Source: Chryseobacterium sp. GVT01B
Lineage (GTDB): Bacteria > Bacteroidota > Bacteroidia > Flavobacteriales > Weeksellaceae
NCBI RefSeq assembly: GCF_019970045.1
Contig: NZ_JAHXYI010000004.1
Span: 124,001 to 188,000 of the forward strand
Length of the DNA: 64,000 nt
Direction of reading: 5' to 3'
Shown: positions 43,457-51,435 of the stretch, one piece after another
Position numbering within the stretch: the stretch's first letter is position 1
Layout: every line of letters begins with the position of its first letter
Notes under the pieces: model-generated
What the model saw: the letters and a program-made list of their open reading frames with translations, nothing else
What the model was told of the DNA's origin: nothing
The model's database searches: none
Position numbers and translations under genes: made by a program

Positions 43457-43744
43457 ATGGCAACTAAAGAACATTCAATTTTAATTCAGGCAAGTCCTGA
43501 ATACTTATCTGAACTAATTGTATCAGGAATCAGAGAGGAATTAAGAAAAATCCAACTCCATTTTTCTGAAAAATCCCAAAATGACGAACTTATGACTAAA
43601 AAACAGGTTTGCAATTTTCTGAATTGTTCCTCTGTAAGTTTGTGGAATTGGGAAAATAAGGGAATGCTAAATCCTATAAGACTTGGTAGAAGTATCAGGT
43701 ACAAAAAAACTGATGTTGAACAGTTTATTAATAGTAGAAGCTGA
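43457..43744 (+). CDS. Excisionase-like HTH_17 DNA-binding protein
   Basis: 95 aa. The C-terminal half is a MerR-like winged helix of the HTH_17 (excisionase) type: LMTKKQVCNFLNCSSVSLWNWENKG followed by the wing NPIRLGRSIRYKKTDVEQFI. The N-terminal part (IQASPEYLSELIVSGIREELRKIQLHF) is a helix that may dimerise. Such proteins next to integrases in Bacteroidota elements act as recombination directionality factors or regulators of early genes. An AT-rich tract with direct TATAGTATAG-type repeats lies just upstream. Confidence 0.8.
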   Translation: MATKEHSILIQASPEYLSELIVSGIREELRKIQLHFSEKSQNDELMTKKQVCNFLNCSSVSLWNWENKGMLNPIRLGRSIRYKKTDVEQFINSRS

Positions 43745-43769
43745 ATAAAAACATCATTATTCTATACTC

Positions 43770-43846
43770 ACTGTCATTCGGAATTTAATTCTTTTTCTAT
43801 AACAAGATATTGAACTCTATTCTTGTTGTTTTCTTGAGATGACAGT
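43770..43846. repeat. Nested inverted repeat before the VapE gene
   Basis: ACTGTCAT (43770-43777) and ATGACAGT (43839-43846) bracket an inner pair AACAAGA (43801-43807) / TCTTGTT (43821-43827). The outer arms contain the same TGACAGT/ACTGTCA sequence as the inverted repeat on the other side of the VapE gene. Possible replication-origin iterons or operator. Confidence 0.45.
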
Positions 43847-43982
43847 CATGTTTGGTGATTTGCCCTATCAAACACTAAAAACACTCTTAAAAACCCTTTT
43901 AATTTAATCGTAAACCAATATTTGACCATAGCAATATACTATGGAGGGATATTCTATGTCAAATTTTTAAAATTTAAAAAAA

Positions 43983-45338
43983 ATGATTACCAAAGAAATA
44001 AACTTATTTGAGAAATGCATTCAGGAAGCACAAAATAAATATGCATTTGTAGACGGACAAAAAGAAATTTATGTGAAAACTTTAGCTGAACTCTGTAATA
44101 GAAACGGAATATCAATTGAGGATACAAAAATATCTGTAAAAGAAAAATTTAATTTTAATGATGAAATAGTTACTAAAATTATTAATAAAGAGTACCTGGA
44201 TAAAAAGAATTTTGGAATAGATCAAAAGAAATCAATAGAGGATTTTCTTAATGAAAACTATGATTTTAGATATAATGAAGTTTTAGAAAAAGTAGAACAC
44301 AAAATCAAAAAAGATCGGAATTATTTACCAATGACTGATTATAAGCTAAACTCTATTTGTAGAGAGTTGGAGAAAATTGGGCATAAATCTGTAAGTGATT
44401 CAAAAATTCATAAATTATTGATTTCAGACTTTGTTTTAAAGTATAACCCTTTTGTAGAATATTTTAATAACCTTCCTGTTTGGGATGGACATGATTATAT
44501 TTCAGAATTGGCAGATTTTGTTAAAACAGATGATCCTGAGTTTTGGAGAGAAGCTCTAAAAAGATGGCTTGTTGCTATGGTAGCTTGTTCGATAACAAAT
44601 AATATTACGAATCATTCTGTGATTATATTCAGAGGTGGTCAAGGAATTGGAAAAAGTACATTTATTGATAAAATACTACCTCCAGAGTTAAAAACTTACA
44701 AATATTCAGGAACCATAAATCCTTACAATAAAGACAGTTTAATATTATTATCTGAAAATATTTTGATTGACTTGGATGAGCTTGGATCACTAAACAGAAA
44801 GGATGAAAAAGCAATGAAAGAAATTATTACAAAATCAGAAATCAAACTTAGAAGACCATATGGGAGAATTAATGAATTAATGCCTAGACGAGCATCTTTC
44901 ATAGGCTCTGTAAATGATAAAGAATTTCTAATGGATATTTCGGGCAGCCGTAGATTTTTATGTTTTGAAGTGTTTAAAATTGTTTATGGTACTAAAATAA
45001 ATCACAAAGGTATTTATTCACAAGTCATAAGTTTATTGAAATCAGGTTTTAAATATTGGTTTGATGGTAAGGATATTGAGCTAATTAATGAAAAAAATGA
45101 ACGATTCCGAATAAAAGATCCAATTGAAGAAATGATTTTGGGGAAATATAAACCTTGTGAAAAGGATAAAACAACGATTTTTCTTTCTTCTACTGATATT
45201 TTGAATGAGTTGAATGAAACCCACAGGATTTCTTTGGATTCAACAAATAGTATTATGGTTGGAAAAATATTAAGTAAATATAATTTTCAGAAAAAGAAAA
45301 CTGGGGGTATTAGTAAATATGCAGTCCAATATATCTAA
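43983..45338 (+). CDS. VapE-family primase/helicase-like ATPase
   Basis: 451 aa. The central part has the VapE-type block NPFVEYFNNLPVWDGHDYI (about 155-172), a Walker A loop GGQGIGKST at 218-226 and Walker B ILIDLDEL. A later arginine-rich region (MPRRASFIGSVNDKEFLMDISGSRRFLCF) is typical of these SF3-like/VapE ATPases, and the C-terminus resembles DUF3874. Relatives are the replication helicases of phage satellites and Bacteroidota islands. The primase half present in some relatives is missing here; the first 100 residues are not recognised. It is flanked on both sides by TGACAGT-type inverted repeats, which could be its origin. Confidence 0.85.
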   Translation: MITKEINLFEKCIQEAQNKYAFVDGQKEIYVKTLAELCNRNGISIEDTKISVKEKFNFNDEIVTKIINKEYLDKKNFGIDQKKSIEDFLNENYDFRYNEVLEKVEHKIKKDRNYLPMTDYKLNSICRELEKIGHKSVSDSKIHKLLISDFVLKYNPFVEYFNNLPVWDGHDYISELADFVKTDDPEFWREALKRWLVAMVACSITNNITNHSVIIFRGGQGIGKSTFIDKILPPELKTYKYSGTINPYNKDSLILLSENILIDLDELGSLNRKDEKAMKEIITKSEIKLRRPYGRINELMPRRASFIGSVNDKEFLMDISGSRRFLCFEVFKIVYGTKINHKGIYSQVISLLKSGFKYWFDGKDIELINEKNERFRIKDPIEEMILGKYKPCEKDKTTIFLSSTDILNELNETHRISLDSTNSIMVGKILSKYNFQKKKTGGISKYAVQYI

Positions 45339-45489
45339 TTTGTGGGTGGGGTAGGTGGAGTGAATTATAACAAATAAGAGTTTTTATAATTTATTATATA
45401 TAAATATTGTTTAAAGTTTTTATTGGTTTCACTTACCCCAACTTCCTTTTTTCAAAGATATTTTTGAAATCTAAATTTCTACAATAAAT

Positions 45490-45557
45490 TTGACAGTTGT
45501 TTGATAATTATATGGGTTTTTCCCATTGCCCACCCCATATTGAAAAAAGACTGTCAA
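45490..45557. repeat. Nested inverted repeat after the VapE gene
   Basis: TTGACAGT (45490-45497) and ACTGTCAA (45550-45557) enclose a second pair, ATATGGG (45510-45516) and CCCATAT (45534-45540), with a small TGGG/CCCA hairpin inside. The surroundings are AT-rich. It lies between the VapE gene and the YkgJ gene. It could be an origin structure, an operator or a transcript hairpin; no T tract follows it. Confidence 0.5.
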
Positions 45558-45603
45558 TATTATAGGAAATTAATTAAATTTAATCACATGAAATATATAG
45601 AAT

Positions 45604-46170
45604 ATGAATAAAATCGACTATACCGCTTTAAAAAGAGATATTGACAATATTGTAAATCAATTTAAAAACTGCTGTTCTAAAGGCTGTTCATTTTGTTGTT
45701 ATCAAATGGTAGAGGTCTATGATTTTGAAGTAGAGTCTATTAAAGCATCAATAAAAGGGCTTGAACAATCGATTAAGGGAAAAGTTAAAAGTAATTTGGA
45801 AGAATGGTTTGATTACTTTAATAAATATACTCCAGAAAATAAAGTTTTAGATGAAAATGATACAATAAAAGGACTAATAAAAATTTCCAAAGTCGAAAAA
45901 CATAAATGCCCATTATTGGTAGATAATTGTTGTTCAATTTATGAAAATCGTCCTTTGACTTGTAGAATACATCTTGTAGAAAATCACCCTGAAAAATGCG
46001 AAAAAGATCCTTACAGAGAATCATCACCTCAATCGTCAAATGTTAGATTTCATTTACAGCGATACTTGATGGGAATAAGAAAAAGTCAATTATTCTTTTT
46101 ACCCCATATTGCTACTGAAGAAATTAATATAGATAAGAAAATAAAACCGTTAAAAAAATTGTATATATAA
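45604..46170 (+). CDS. YkgJ-family cysteine-cluster protein
   Basis: 188 aa. The metal-binding pattern of the YkgJ (zinc/iron-chelating) family is clear: CCSKGCSFCCYQMVEVYDFE near the N-terminus, then KCPLLVDNCCSIYENRPLTCR in the middle (written here in parts), with the conserved Pro-Leu-x-Cys-Arg end. These cysteines probably bind a Zn ion or Fe-S cluster. The biochemical role of the family is not known. It sits alone between the VapE gene and the convergent Gabija operon and looks like cargo. No membrane segment is seen. Confidence 0.85.
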   Translation: MNKIDYTALKRDIDNIVNQFKNCCSKGCSFCCYQMVEVYDFEVESIKASIKGLEQSIKGKVKSNLEEWFDYFNKYTPENKVLDENDTIKGLIKISKVEKHKCPLLVDNCCSIYENRPLTCRIHLVENHPEKCEKDPYRESSPQSSNVRFHLQRYLMGIRKSQLFFLPHIATEEINIDKKIKPLKKLYI

Positions 46171-46172
46171 AA

Positions 46173-46200
46173 TAACCTTGATTTGATGTAATCAAGGTTA
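46173..46200. terminator. Bidirectional hairpin between ykgJ-like gene and gajB
   Basis: TAACCTTGATT and AATCAAGGTTA form an 11-bp stem with a 6-base loop between two convergent genes. The T/A tracts on both sides are short. Confidence 0.7.
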
Positions 46201-46212
46201 AAATGTATATCA

Positions 46213-48042
46213 CTATATATTTATATTATCAATATATCTGGAAGCTTTTTTTGATTTAATGTCTCCCCAAGGCATTTTTCTTGTTTTGGGGTAGGTGACA
46301 TACAAAAATCTTTTCGTTCTGGTAAAAGCTACATATGCGTTGTTTTTTTCTTGTTGTAATTCTAATCCACCTTTTTGTACTGCTCGATAATCAGGAAAAG
46401 TTCCTTCATCCATACCAATTAAAAAGACAATGTCAGCTTCTTGTCCCTTCATTGTATGAACTGTGCTTAAACATATACCTTCTTTTATTTTTGATGAACT
46501 AGTTATACCCAATGAAATAGAGTTTTTAAAACCGACTAGGCTTCGCTTAATATTCTTTTTTTGATATTCGAGCCATAAATCTGAAAACTCATCAATTTCA
46601 TTAATTATTAAATTTCGCTCTTCATCTGAAAATGTTAGATCCAAGTTATCCATAATAGATTGTTTCAGGATTTTAATCTTTAGTGATAAATTATCGATAT
46701 TCAAATTATCAATAAATTTTAAAATATTATTGATAGGTTTAAGTTTAGGATTTATGTTATTTAGTTCAAATACATTATTAACTTTTAGTAATTTTTTTAG
46801 CCTTTCTAAATGTAATTGATCGTTTTCATTTAAAAATATTCTAAAATATAGATCAAAAGCTTTCATAAAACTAGTTGAAAATTTTATGCCTATATTTCCA
46901 CTTTTAAAATAATATGGTATATTATTAATCTTTAATAATTGCTCAATCTCTTCAAAAATGAATTTATTACGACCAAGAATCGCTATTTTATTATAGGTGA
47001 TTTCTCCTTCAATATCATCATGATATTTTAAATTAATAAGTGCCTTAATTTTATTTAAAATATATTCAGCTTCAGATCTTTCTGACTGACACGCCTTAAT
47101 TTCAAAAATACCTTCAACCACGTAATTATTTATATCAGGTTTAGAAATTAGTGTATTTGAAGCATTTATTACATTCTTTGAACATCTGTAATTCTCATCT
47201 AACTCATATTTTTTAACAATAAAATCATTAATGAAATTATTTGTCATAAATTCAGAACTAGAGCCAGTAAAAGCATATATGGATTGATTAGGATCACCCA
47301 CCAGCATGATATTTTTTATTTTATTTCCACTGATAGCCTTTAATAACTGATATTGTGCATTATTTAGGTCTTGTGCTTCATCTATACAAATATATTCATA
47401 GGATTTTCGATATAAATTTCCTACAGATTCATTGTTTTTTAATAATTTATAAATTAGTAAGATTAAATCATCAAAATCAATAGCATTATTTGATAATAAA
47501 ATATCTTGATATGTTTCAAAAAGTATTAATAATTCATCATTATCTGAATGTTCAATTAAATCTTCAGGACTTACTAATTCTCTTTTAACTGTAGATATAA
47601 AATCTAAAACCTTTCTTTTGTATAATGTTCTCTCTTTTGAATCTTTTGACTCGTAAATTTCCTTAAAATATGGAACATCATTTATTGCTTGTTCAATAAT
47701 TTCTGTTCTGTCGGAATCATCCTCAAAAATATGTGGCATTTTTTCATATCCTAATAGCTTAAATCTTATTTCTAGAATAGACTGGCAGAAACTGTGAAAA
47801 GTTCCTATATAAACTTTTTCTTTGGTTTTTTCAGTAATTCCAATCCGATCTTTAATCTCTTCACCAGCTTTATTTGTAAAAGTTATTGCAAGAATTCGTC
47901 CTTTGGATGAAGTCATTAATCTTTTAATGCGTTCGGTTAAGACTCTTGTTTTTCCACTACCAGCACTTGCAACAACTAAAAATGCTCCACTATTTAATTC
48001 TACAATTTCTGACTGTTTAGGGGATAATTTAATTTGTTCCAT
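46213..48042 (-). CDS. gajB: Gabija GajB, UvrD-like helicase
   Basis: 609-aa superfamily 1 helicase. Motifs in order are Q motif (LSPKQ), Walker A ASAGSGKT (25-32), ITFTNKAGEEI, GTFHSFC, Walker B YICIDEAQDLN, VGDPNQSIYAFTGSS, STVHTMKGQEADIVFL and YVAFTRTKRFLYVTYPK. In Gabija, GajB joins a GajA tetramer and senses free DNA ends or nucleotide changes; together they cut or nick phage DNA. The start overlaps the end of gajA by 14 bases, so the genes are translationally coupled. At 609 aa it is longer than the best-known GajB proteins, which are near 500 aa. A plain UvrD/Rep repair helicase is the alternative, but the gajA partner decides the call. Confidence 0.92.
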   Translation of the reverse strand: MEQIKLSPKQSEIVELNSGAFLVVASAGSGKTRVLTERIKRLMTSSKGRILAITFTNKAGEEIKDRIGITEKTKEKVYIGTFHSFCQSILEIRFKLLGYEKMPHIFEDDSDRTEIIEQAINDVPYFKEIYESKDSKERTLYKRKVLDFISTVKRELVSPEDLIEHSDNDELLILFETYQDILLSNNAIDFDDLILLIYKLLKNNESVGNLYRKSYEYICIDEAQDLNNAQYQLLKAISGNKIKNIMLVGDPNQSIYAFTGSSSEFMTNNFINDFIVKKYELDENYRCSKNVINASNTLISKPDINNYVVEGIFEIKACQSERSEAEYILNKIKALINLKYHDDIEGEITYNKIAILGRNKFIFEEIEQLLKINNIPYYFKSGNIGIKFSTSFMKAFDLYFRIFLNENDQLHLERLKKLLKVNNVFELNNINPKLKPINNILKFIDNLNIDNLSLKIKILKQSIMDNLDLTFSDEERNLIINEIDEFSDLWLEYQKKNIKRSLVGFKNSISLGITSSSKIKEGICLSTVHTMKGQEADIVFLIGMDEGTFPDYRAVQKGGLELQQEKNNAYVAFTRTKRFLYVTYPKTRKMPWGDIKSKKASRYIDNINI

Positions 48043-49777
48043 TTTGTCCTAAATTTAAGGTTGCATTTATTTTATCAAATAATTCTTTTATTTTCAATGG
48101 TAATTCTTTTTTTGATTTTAGTAATACATGACAAATTTCTGATGCAAATTTTGTTTTCATATTAACAATTAAATCATAGTATTCCTCATCTTTGATCTTT
48201 GTTAGCTCTTTTTCTTTTGCTTTTGTATGTTTTTCATTAAAGCATTCAGATAATTCAATGTTTTTATAAGCTTCTTTTACTTCATCTAAATAACCTTGCT
48301 CTATAAGTTCTTTTTCGAAATCGTTTCCATTATGAAGAAAAACAACCGAATTAAGATCGTTATTTTTTGAATTTTTAATTTGTTTTTTTACTTCTTTATT
48401 AGCTTCAGCTTCATTGTCACTAAAAATAAAATAGATAATATTGAAACTTTCACAAAAATTTATATACGGTGTATAGTTGCCACTACCTCCAACACCTATA
48501 AAGTCAACCCCTAACTCAACAAATGACATTCCAAAATACTTTTCAATTAATATAGGAAGTACCTGCTCTTCTGTCTCACCTTCAAATAATACAACAGCCT
48601 TAGAAAAAAATAATTCCCCTCTTGTATTTATTACTTGACGTTTTATTTTTCTCAACTGTTCCTTAGTAAATAGATTGTTATCAATTTGACCTATTAAAAC
48701 TTCATTATTATGATTTTTTAAACTTCTTATTTCCAACAATTCGGCATTTCCAGCAATATAATTAGAATGTGTTGAAATTATTTTTTGACCAGCAATAGCT
48801 TTTATTTGAGAATATAATTTTTTTTGAGCGTTTGGATGCAAATGAGATTCAGGCTCTTCTACCGCTAGTATCGGAAAATATACCTTTTCATTTTCAACAT
48901 ATTTATTACTGTAGTAATTTAAAAATGATTTAATTATTAATAATGAAGACCAACTTCTTGTTCCCATACCATGATAATCCATAGAAAATTGAGAATAATT
49001 AATTTGTACTCCTTTATTTAAATCTCTTAGTTTTTTTGTGAAGGGAGTTATGTCAACAGAATTGTTGGGATTATCCATTGCTGTATCTAATTCACCAAGT
49101 GTTTGTGATAGATTTACTAAAACATCACTTTTTTCAATAGTAATTTTATTTAGTTCCTCTATTAGACCTTCTATTTCGGCTTTATCAGTAGGATCATATT
49201 CTATTGTAGAAAGTAGTTTACCCAAATATGATGTCTTAGATTTTAAATCATCTAAAATATCTCTATTGGCATCAATATAATAAAATGGTAATTCATCAAA
49301 ATAAAAACTAAAGTCAGTATCATATTGTCTTTCATACCAAAAACCTGAAGAATCTTCAAATTCTCCCCATTCATTTATCAAATATTGTTTCTTTCTAAAT
49401 ATTTTTTTATTTTGATCTTCTTCAATTAATGTTCTAAAAGATAGAGTTTGTCCACCTTCTTCGTCAATAACAATTCTATTTTCTGTCAATACTGAAAACC
49501 AATCATCGTTAAATTCAGTAATTGCTTCTAATTTTTCATTTGTAGGTATAAATAATAAATCAATTATAATTTTATCACATTCTCTATCAGCACAGTAAAA
49601 AAAATCATCTGCTGAAACGGTAATAGTATTACTTAAAGCTAATTGTAAAGCTTTAAGAAATGTGGTTTTTCCTGAATTGTTTGCTCCAACTAATATCGTT
49701 GTGGGTTCTAAATTCATTTCAATATTTTCTAACCCTCTAAAACCATGGATTCTAATTTGTTTTAATAATATACTCAT
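48029..49777 (-). CDS. gajA: Gabija GajA, OLD-like ATPase with TOPRIM nuclease
   Basis: 582-aa nuclease of the Gabija anti-phage system. The N-terminal ABC-type ATPase has IRIHGFRGLENIEMNL and Walker A GANNSGKT (31-38), then AVEEPESHLHP (303-313) and ISTHS. The C-terminal TOPRIM domain shows VVLFEGETEE (near 397-404) and FIFSDNEAEA (near 451-460). GajA nicks DNA at specific sites and is held back by normal ATP levels; phage-induced nucleotide loss frees it. I use the ATG at 49777; the frame opens earlier with TTG at 49840, but the -7 box at 49838-49845 covers that codon. It is the first gene of a two-gene operon with gajB. Confidence 0.92.
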   Translation of the reverse strand: MSILLKQIRIHGFRGLENIEMNLEPTTILVGANNSGKTTFLKALQLALSNTITVSADDFFYCADRECDKIIIDLLFIPTNEKLEAITEFNDDWFSVLTENRIVIDEEGGQTLSFRTLIEEDQNKKIFRKKQYLINEWGEFEDSSGFWYERQYDTDFSFYFDELPFYYIDANRDILDDLKSKTSYLGKLLSTIEYDPTDKAEIEGLIEELNKITIEKSDVLVNLSQTLGELDTAMDNPNNSVDITPFTKKLRDLNKGVQINYSQFSMDYHGMGTRSWSSLLIIKSFLNYYSNKYVENEKVYFPILAVEEPESHLHPNAQKKLYSQIKAIAGQKIISTHSNYIAGNAELLEIRSLKNHNNEVLIGQIDNNLFTKEQLRKIKRQVINTRGELFFSKAVVLFEGETEEQVLPILIEKYFGMSFVELGVDFIGVGGSGNYTPYINFCESFNIIYFIFSDNEAEANKEVKKQIKNSKNNDLNSVVFLHNGNDFEKELIEQGYLDEVKEAYKNIELSECFNEKHTKAKEKELTKIKDEEYYDLIVNMKTKFASEICHVLLKSKKELPLKIKELFDKINATLNLGQNGTN

Positions 49778-49837
49778 TTTCTGGTTATTTCTAGTCTGTG
49801 AATGTAAAAGTAAATTATTTATTATTTTAAATTCTTT

Positions 49838-49845
49838 CAAATATA
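49838..49845 (-). promoter_or_regulatory. Putative -7 box of the Gabija operon
   Basis: Minus-strand TATATTTG matches TAnnTTTG, about 60 bases before the gajA ATG. The same octamer stands in front of the TIR-STAND gene (55322). Confidence 0.5.
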
Positions 49846-49915
49846 TTGAAATCTATTTTGGGGCTTGCTAAAAAGGTATGCTTTTTGTTTGCTACACACA
49901 AATTACAAAAAATCA

Positions 49916-49923
49916 TATATTTG
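49916..49923 (+). promoter_or_regulatory. Putative -7 box of the structured RNA
   Basis: TATATTTG matches TAnnTTTG, followed by TAG as in the SusC promoters. A TTTG lies 24 bases upstream, somewhat far. Transcription would enter the structured region at 49972-50114. Confidence 0.45.
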
Positions 49924-49928
49924 TAGTT

Positions 49929-50119
49929 CAAATTTTATCGGAAAATAAAAGTGTAAAAACTTTTGCTTTTGTCTTGTGAATCGGCAAAATTCAATATTAT
50001 CACAAAATGCAGAAAGTTTAGCACACTTGTCATACGGCAAGTGGCTATCCCTGCTATATGTGATAAGGCTTTGCCGAGCCAACAAGACTAGAGCAAGTGA
50101 TATAACCACTTGCTTTTCT
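49929..50119 (+). ncRNA. Structured non-coding RNA candidate (or oriT relic)
   Basis: Four nested inverted pairs are visible: TCTTGT (49972-49977)/ACAAGA (50082-50087), TCGGCAAA (49981-49988)/TTTGCCGA (50070-50077), TTATCACA (49997-50004)/TGTGATAA (50059-50066), and CACTTG (50024-50029)/CAAGTG (50038-50043). A terminator-like hairpin follows: AGCAAGTG (50092)/CACTTGCT (50107-50114) plus TTTCTAATTTTT. The innermost arms and the terminator arms share CAAGTG/CACTTG, so the two could exchange partners. Frames on both strands across it have no coding character that I can support. It lies between the Gabija operon and two small envelope genes. It could also be a DNA transfer-origin structure left from a conjugative ancestor. 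Confidence 0.5.
50092..50119 (+). terminator. Terminator-like hairpin ending the structured element
   Basis: AGCAAGTG and CACTTGCT form an 8-bp stem around a 7-base loop, followed by TTTCTAATTTTT. It lies 60 bases before the next gene. Confidence 0.65.
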
Positions 50120-50178
50120 AATTTTTCAGAAAAGCTGTTTACCGTAAAAGCTAATCATAAATTCAAAAATTTAATTAT

Positions 50179-50538
50179 ATGAAAAAGTTTTTAACAGCAT
50201 TAGTAATTATTGTTTCAACAATGGCTTTTGCGCAACAAACAGAAAATCAAAAACAAACTGTCAAAGAATGTGATTTGCCTTCTAATTATCAGGAACCAAA
50301 ACCAGACAAAAAAATCCAGTCTTGGTTAAAACGTGCTGATGCTACTATTGAAGATTTAAGAAAACACATTGCAGTAGAAAATGAGTGTAATGAGAAAGAT
50401 GTAATCTTTTTAAGAATTTCTGAACAGAAAGGAAATGGAATGTATTCCGTTTGCGTTGTAGGAAAGCCAATGAAATATAAACGCATGGGAACAGTTTTTA
50501 TGGGAGCAAATGAAAATCCTTTTGATACAGCAAAATAA
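50179..50538 (+). CDS. Small exported protein, unknown
   Basis: 119 aa with a clear signal peptide (MKKFLTALVIIVSTMAFAQ). The mature part of 100 residues has three cysteines (KECDLPSNY, NECNEKDV, SVCVVGKP). It has a short helical stretch (IQSWLKRADATIEDLRKHI) followed by a beta-rich end (VIFLRISEQ, GMYSVCVVG, RMGTVFMG). Not recognised. It is followed after 18 bases by another envelope protein gene, so the two probably form an operon. Confidence 0.7.
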   Translation: MKKFLTALVIIVSTMAFAQQTENQKQTVKECDLPSNYQEPKPDKKIQSWLKRADATIEDLRKHIAVENECNEKDVIFLRISEQKGNGMYSVCVVGKPMKYKRMGTVFMGANENPFDTAK

Positions 50539-50556
50539 CATACTAATCTTAACTGT

Positions 50557-51375
50557 ATGAAAAAGGTTTTATCATTATTCTTGTTTGGAAGTTTTACTAT
50601 TGTTTATTCACAATCGGGTACAGTTACCTTAGATGAACAGTTTAAGTCAGAGGCTTACAATCCCAATGCTTATCAATATACGCCACCACCCGAAGCCTCT
50701 AAACAAAAAGATCAAAGTTTGTATCCTGATTGGACAAACAAGATTAAAGAACCTGCCATATCAGAGGATATTAGACCTGAAATAAAAGAAACTGTCAAAC
50801 AGATAAAAAAAATCCCAAAAGAAAAAGAGTCCGACAAAGTTCAGGAAGTTATTGACGAAATGTTTCCTAATAAAATTCCTATTGCTTATGAAGCTCCTGC
50901 TTCCCAAACTGTAAAGCCAATAAAACAAAAGCCTACCGTTTCAGTATATCAAAACTCAAAAAATCAGCACAGTTTTGATATTGACAAATTAATAAATGTT
51001 TTGACAATGCTGTTTCTAATACTCGTTGTAATACTATTTTTCATATGGCTTACTTCAAAAAACAAGGCTAATATTAAAGTCATGCCAATAACAAATGAAA
51101 ATCCGCTTTCATACATTCAAAGGGAAGAAATGCTGAAAGAAACTCTTATCGAAACAGCAAAACAAACACTTGTTTCAGATTTAAGAGAAATGGAAATTAA
51201 AGGAATTTTGGACGATCGAGAGATAGCCATACAAACTCTTTTGAGAACTTATCAAGAACTCTCGTTGAATCGAGCTAATGAATATTCCAAATCTTCTGAT
51301 ATTCCAAAGATTGAAATTGAAAAAATTATTAAAAGTGTTTATCAAAGTTTAAAAATTCAATATTATAAATTATAA
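50557..51375 (+). CDS. Single-pass membrane protein with signal sequence, unknown
   Basis: 272 aa. A signal peptide (residues 1-18, ending YSQ) is followed by a periplasmic, proline-rich and charged stretch (YTPPPEASKQKDQSLYPDW and KQIKKIPKEKESDKVQEVID). One transmembrane helix lies near 147-166 (LTMLFLILVVILFFIWL). The remainder, about 105 residues, is cytoplasmic and mostly helical (EEMLKETLIETAKQTLVSDL). Not recognised; it could be a relic of a conjugation or envelope module, since it pairs with the small exported protein upstream. Followed by a terminator shared with the convergent TIR-STAND gene. Confidence 0.7.
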   Translation: MKKVLSLFLFGSFTIVYSQSGTVTLDEQFKSEAYNPNAYQYTPPPEASKQKDQSLYPDWTNKIKEPAISEDIRPEIKETVKQIKKIPKEKESDKVQEVIDEMFPNKIPIAYEAPASQTVKPIKQKPTVSVYQNSKNQHSFDIDKLINVLTMLFLILVVILFFIWLTSKNKANIKVMPITNENPLSYIQREEMLKETLIETAKQTLVSDLREMEIKGILDDREIAIQTLLRTYQELSLNRANEYSKSSDIPKIEIEKIIKSVYQSLKIQYYKL

Positions 51376-51412
51376 GTCGATGATAATTAGAAAGATAAAT
51401 TGTATATAAAAT

Positions 51413-51435
51413 AAGCCACATTTAGTGGCTTTATT
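51413..51435. terminator. Bidirectional terminator between convergent genes
   Basis: AAGCCAC and GTGGCTT form a 7-bp stem with a 5-base loop and T/A tracts on both sides, between the membrane-protein gene and the end of the TIR-STAND gene. Confidence 0.75.

Noticed and set aside
49976..50182. 68-aa plus-strand frame (and a minus-strand frame at 49903-50109) over the structured region
   Set aside because: Both frames cover the nested inverted repeats and have no signal, domain or start context; a structured RNA or DNA element explains the conservation-like pattern better.
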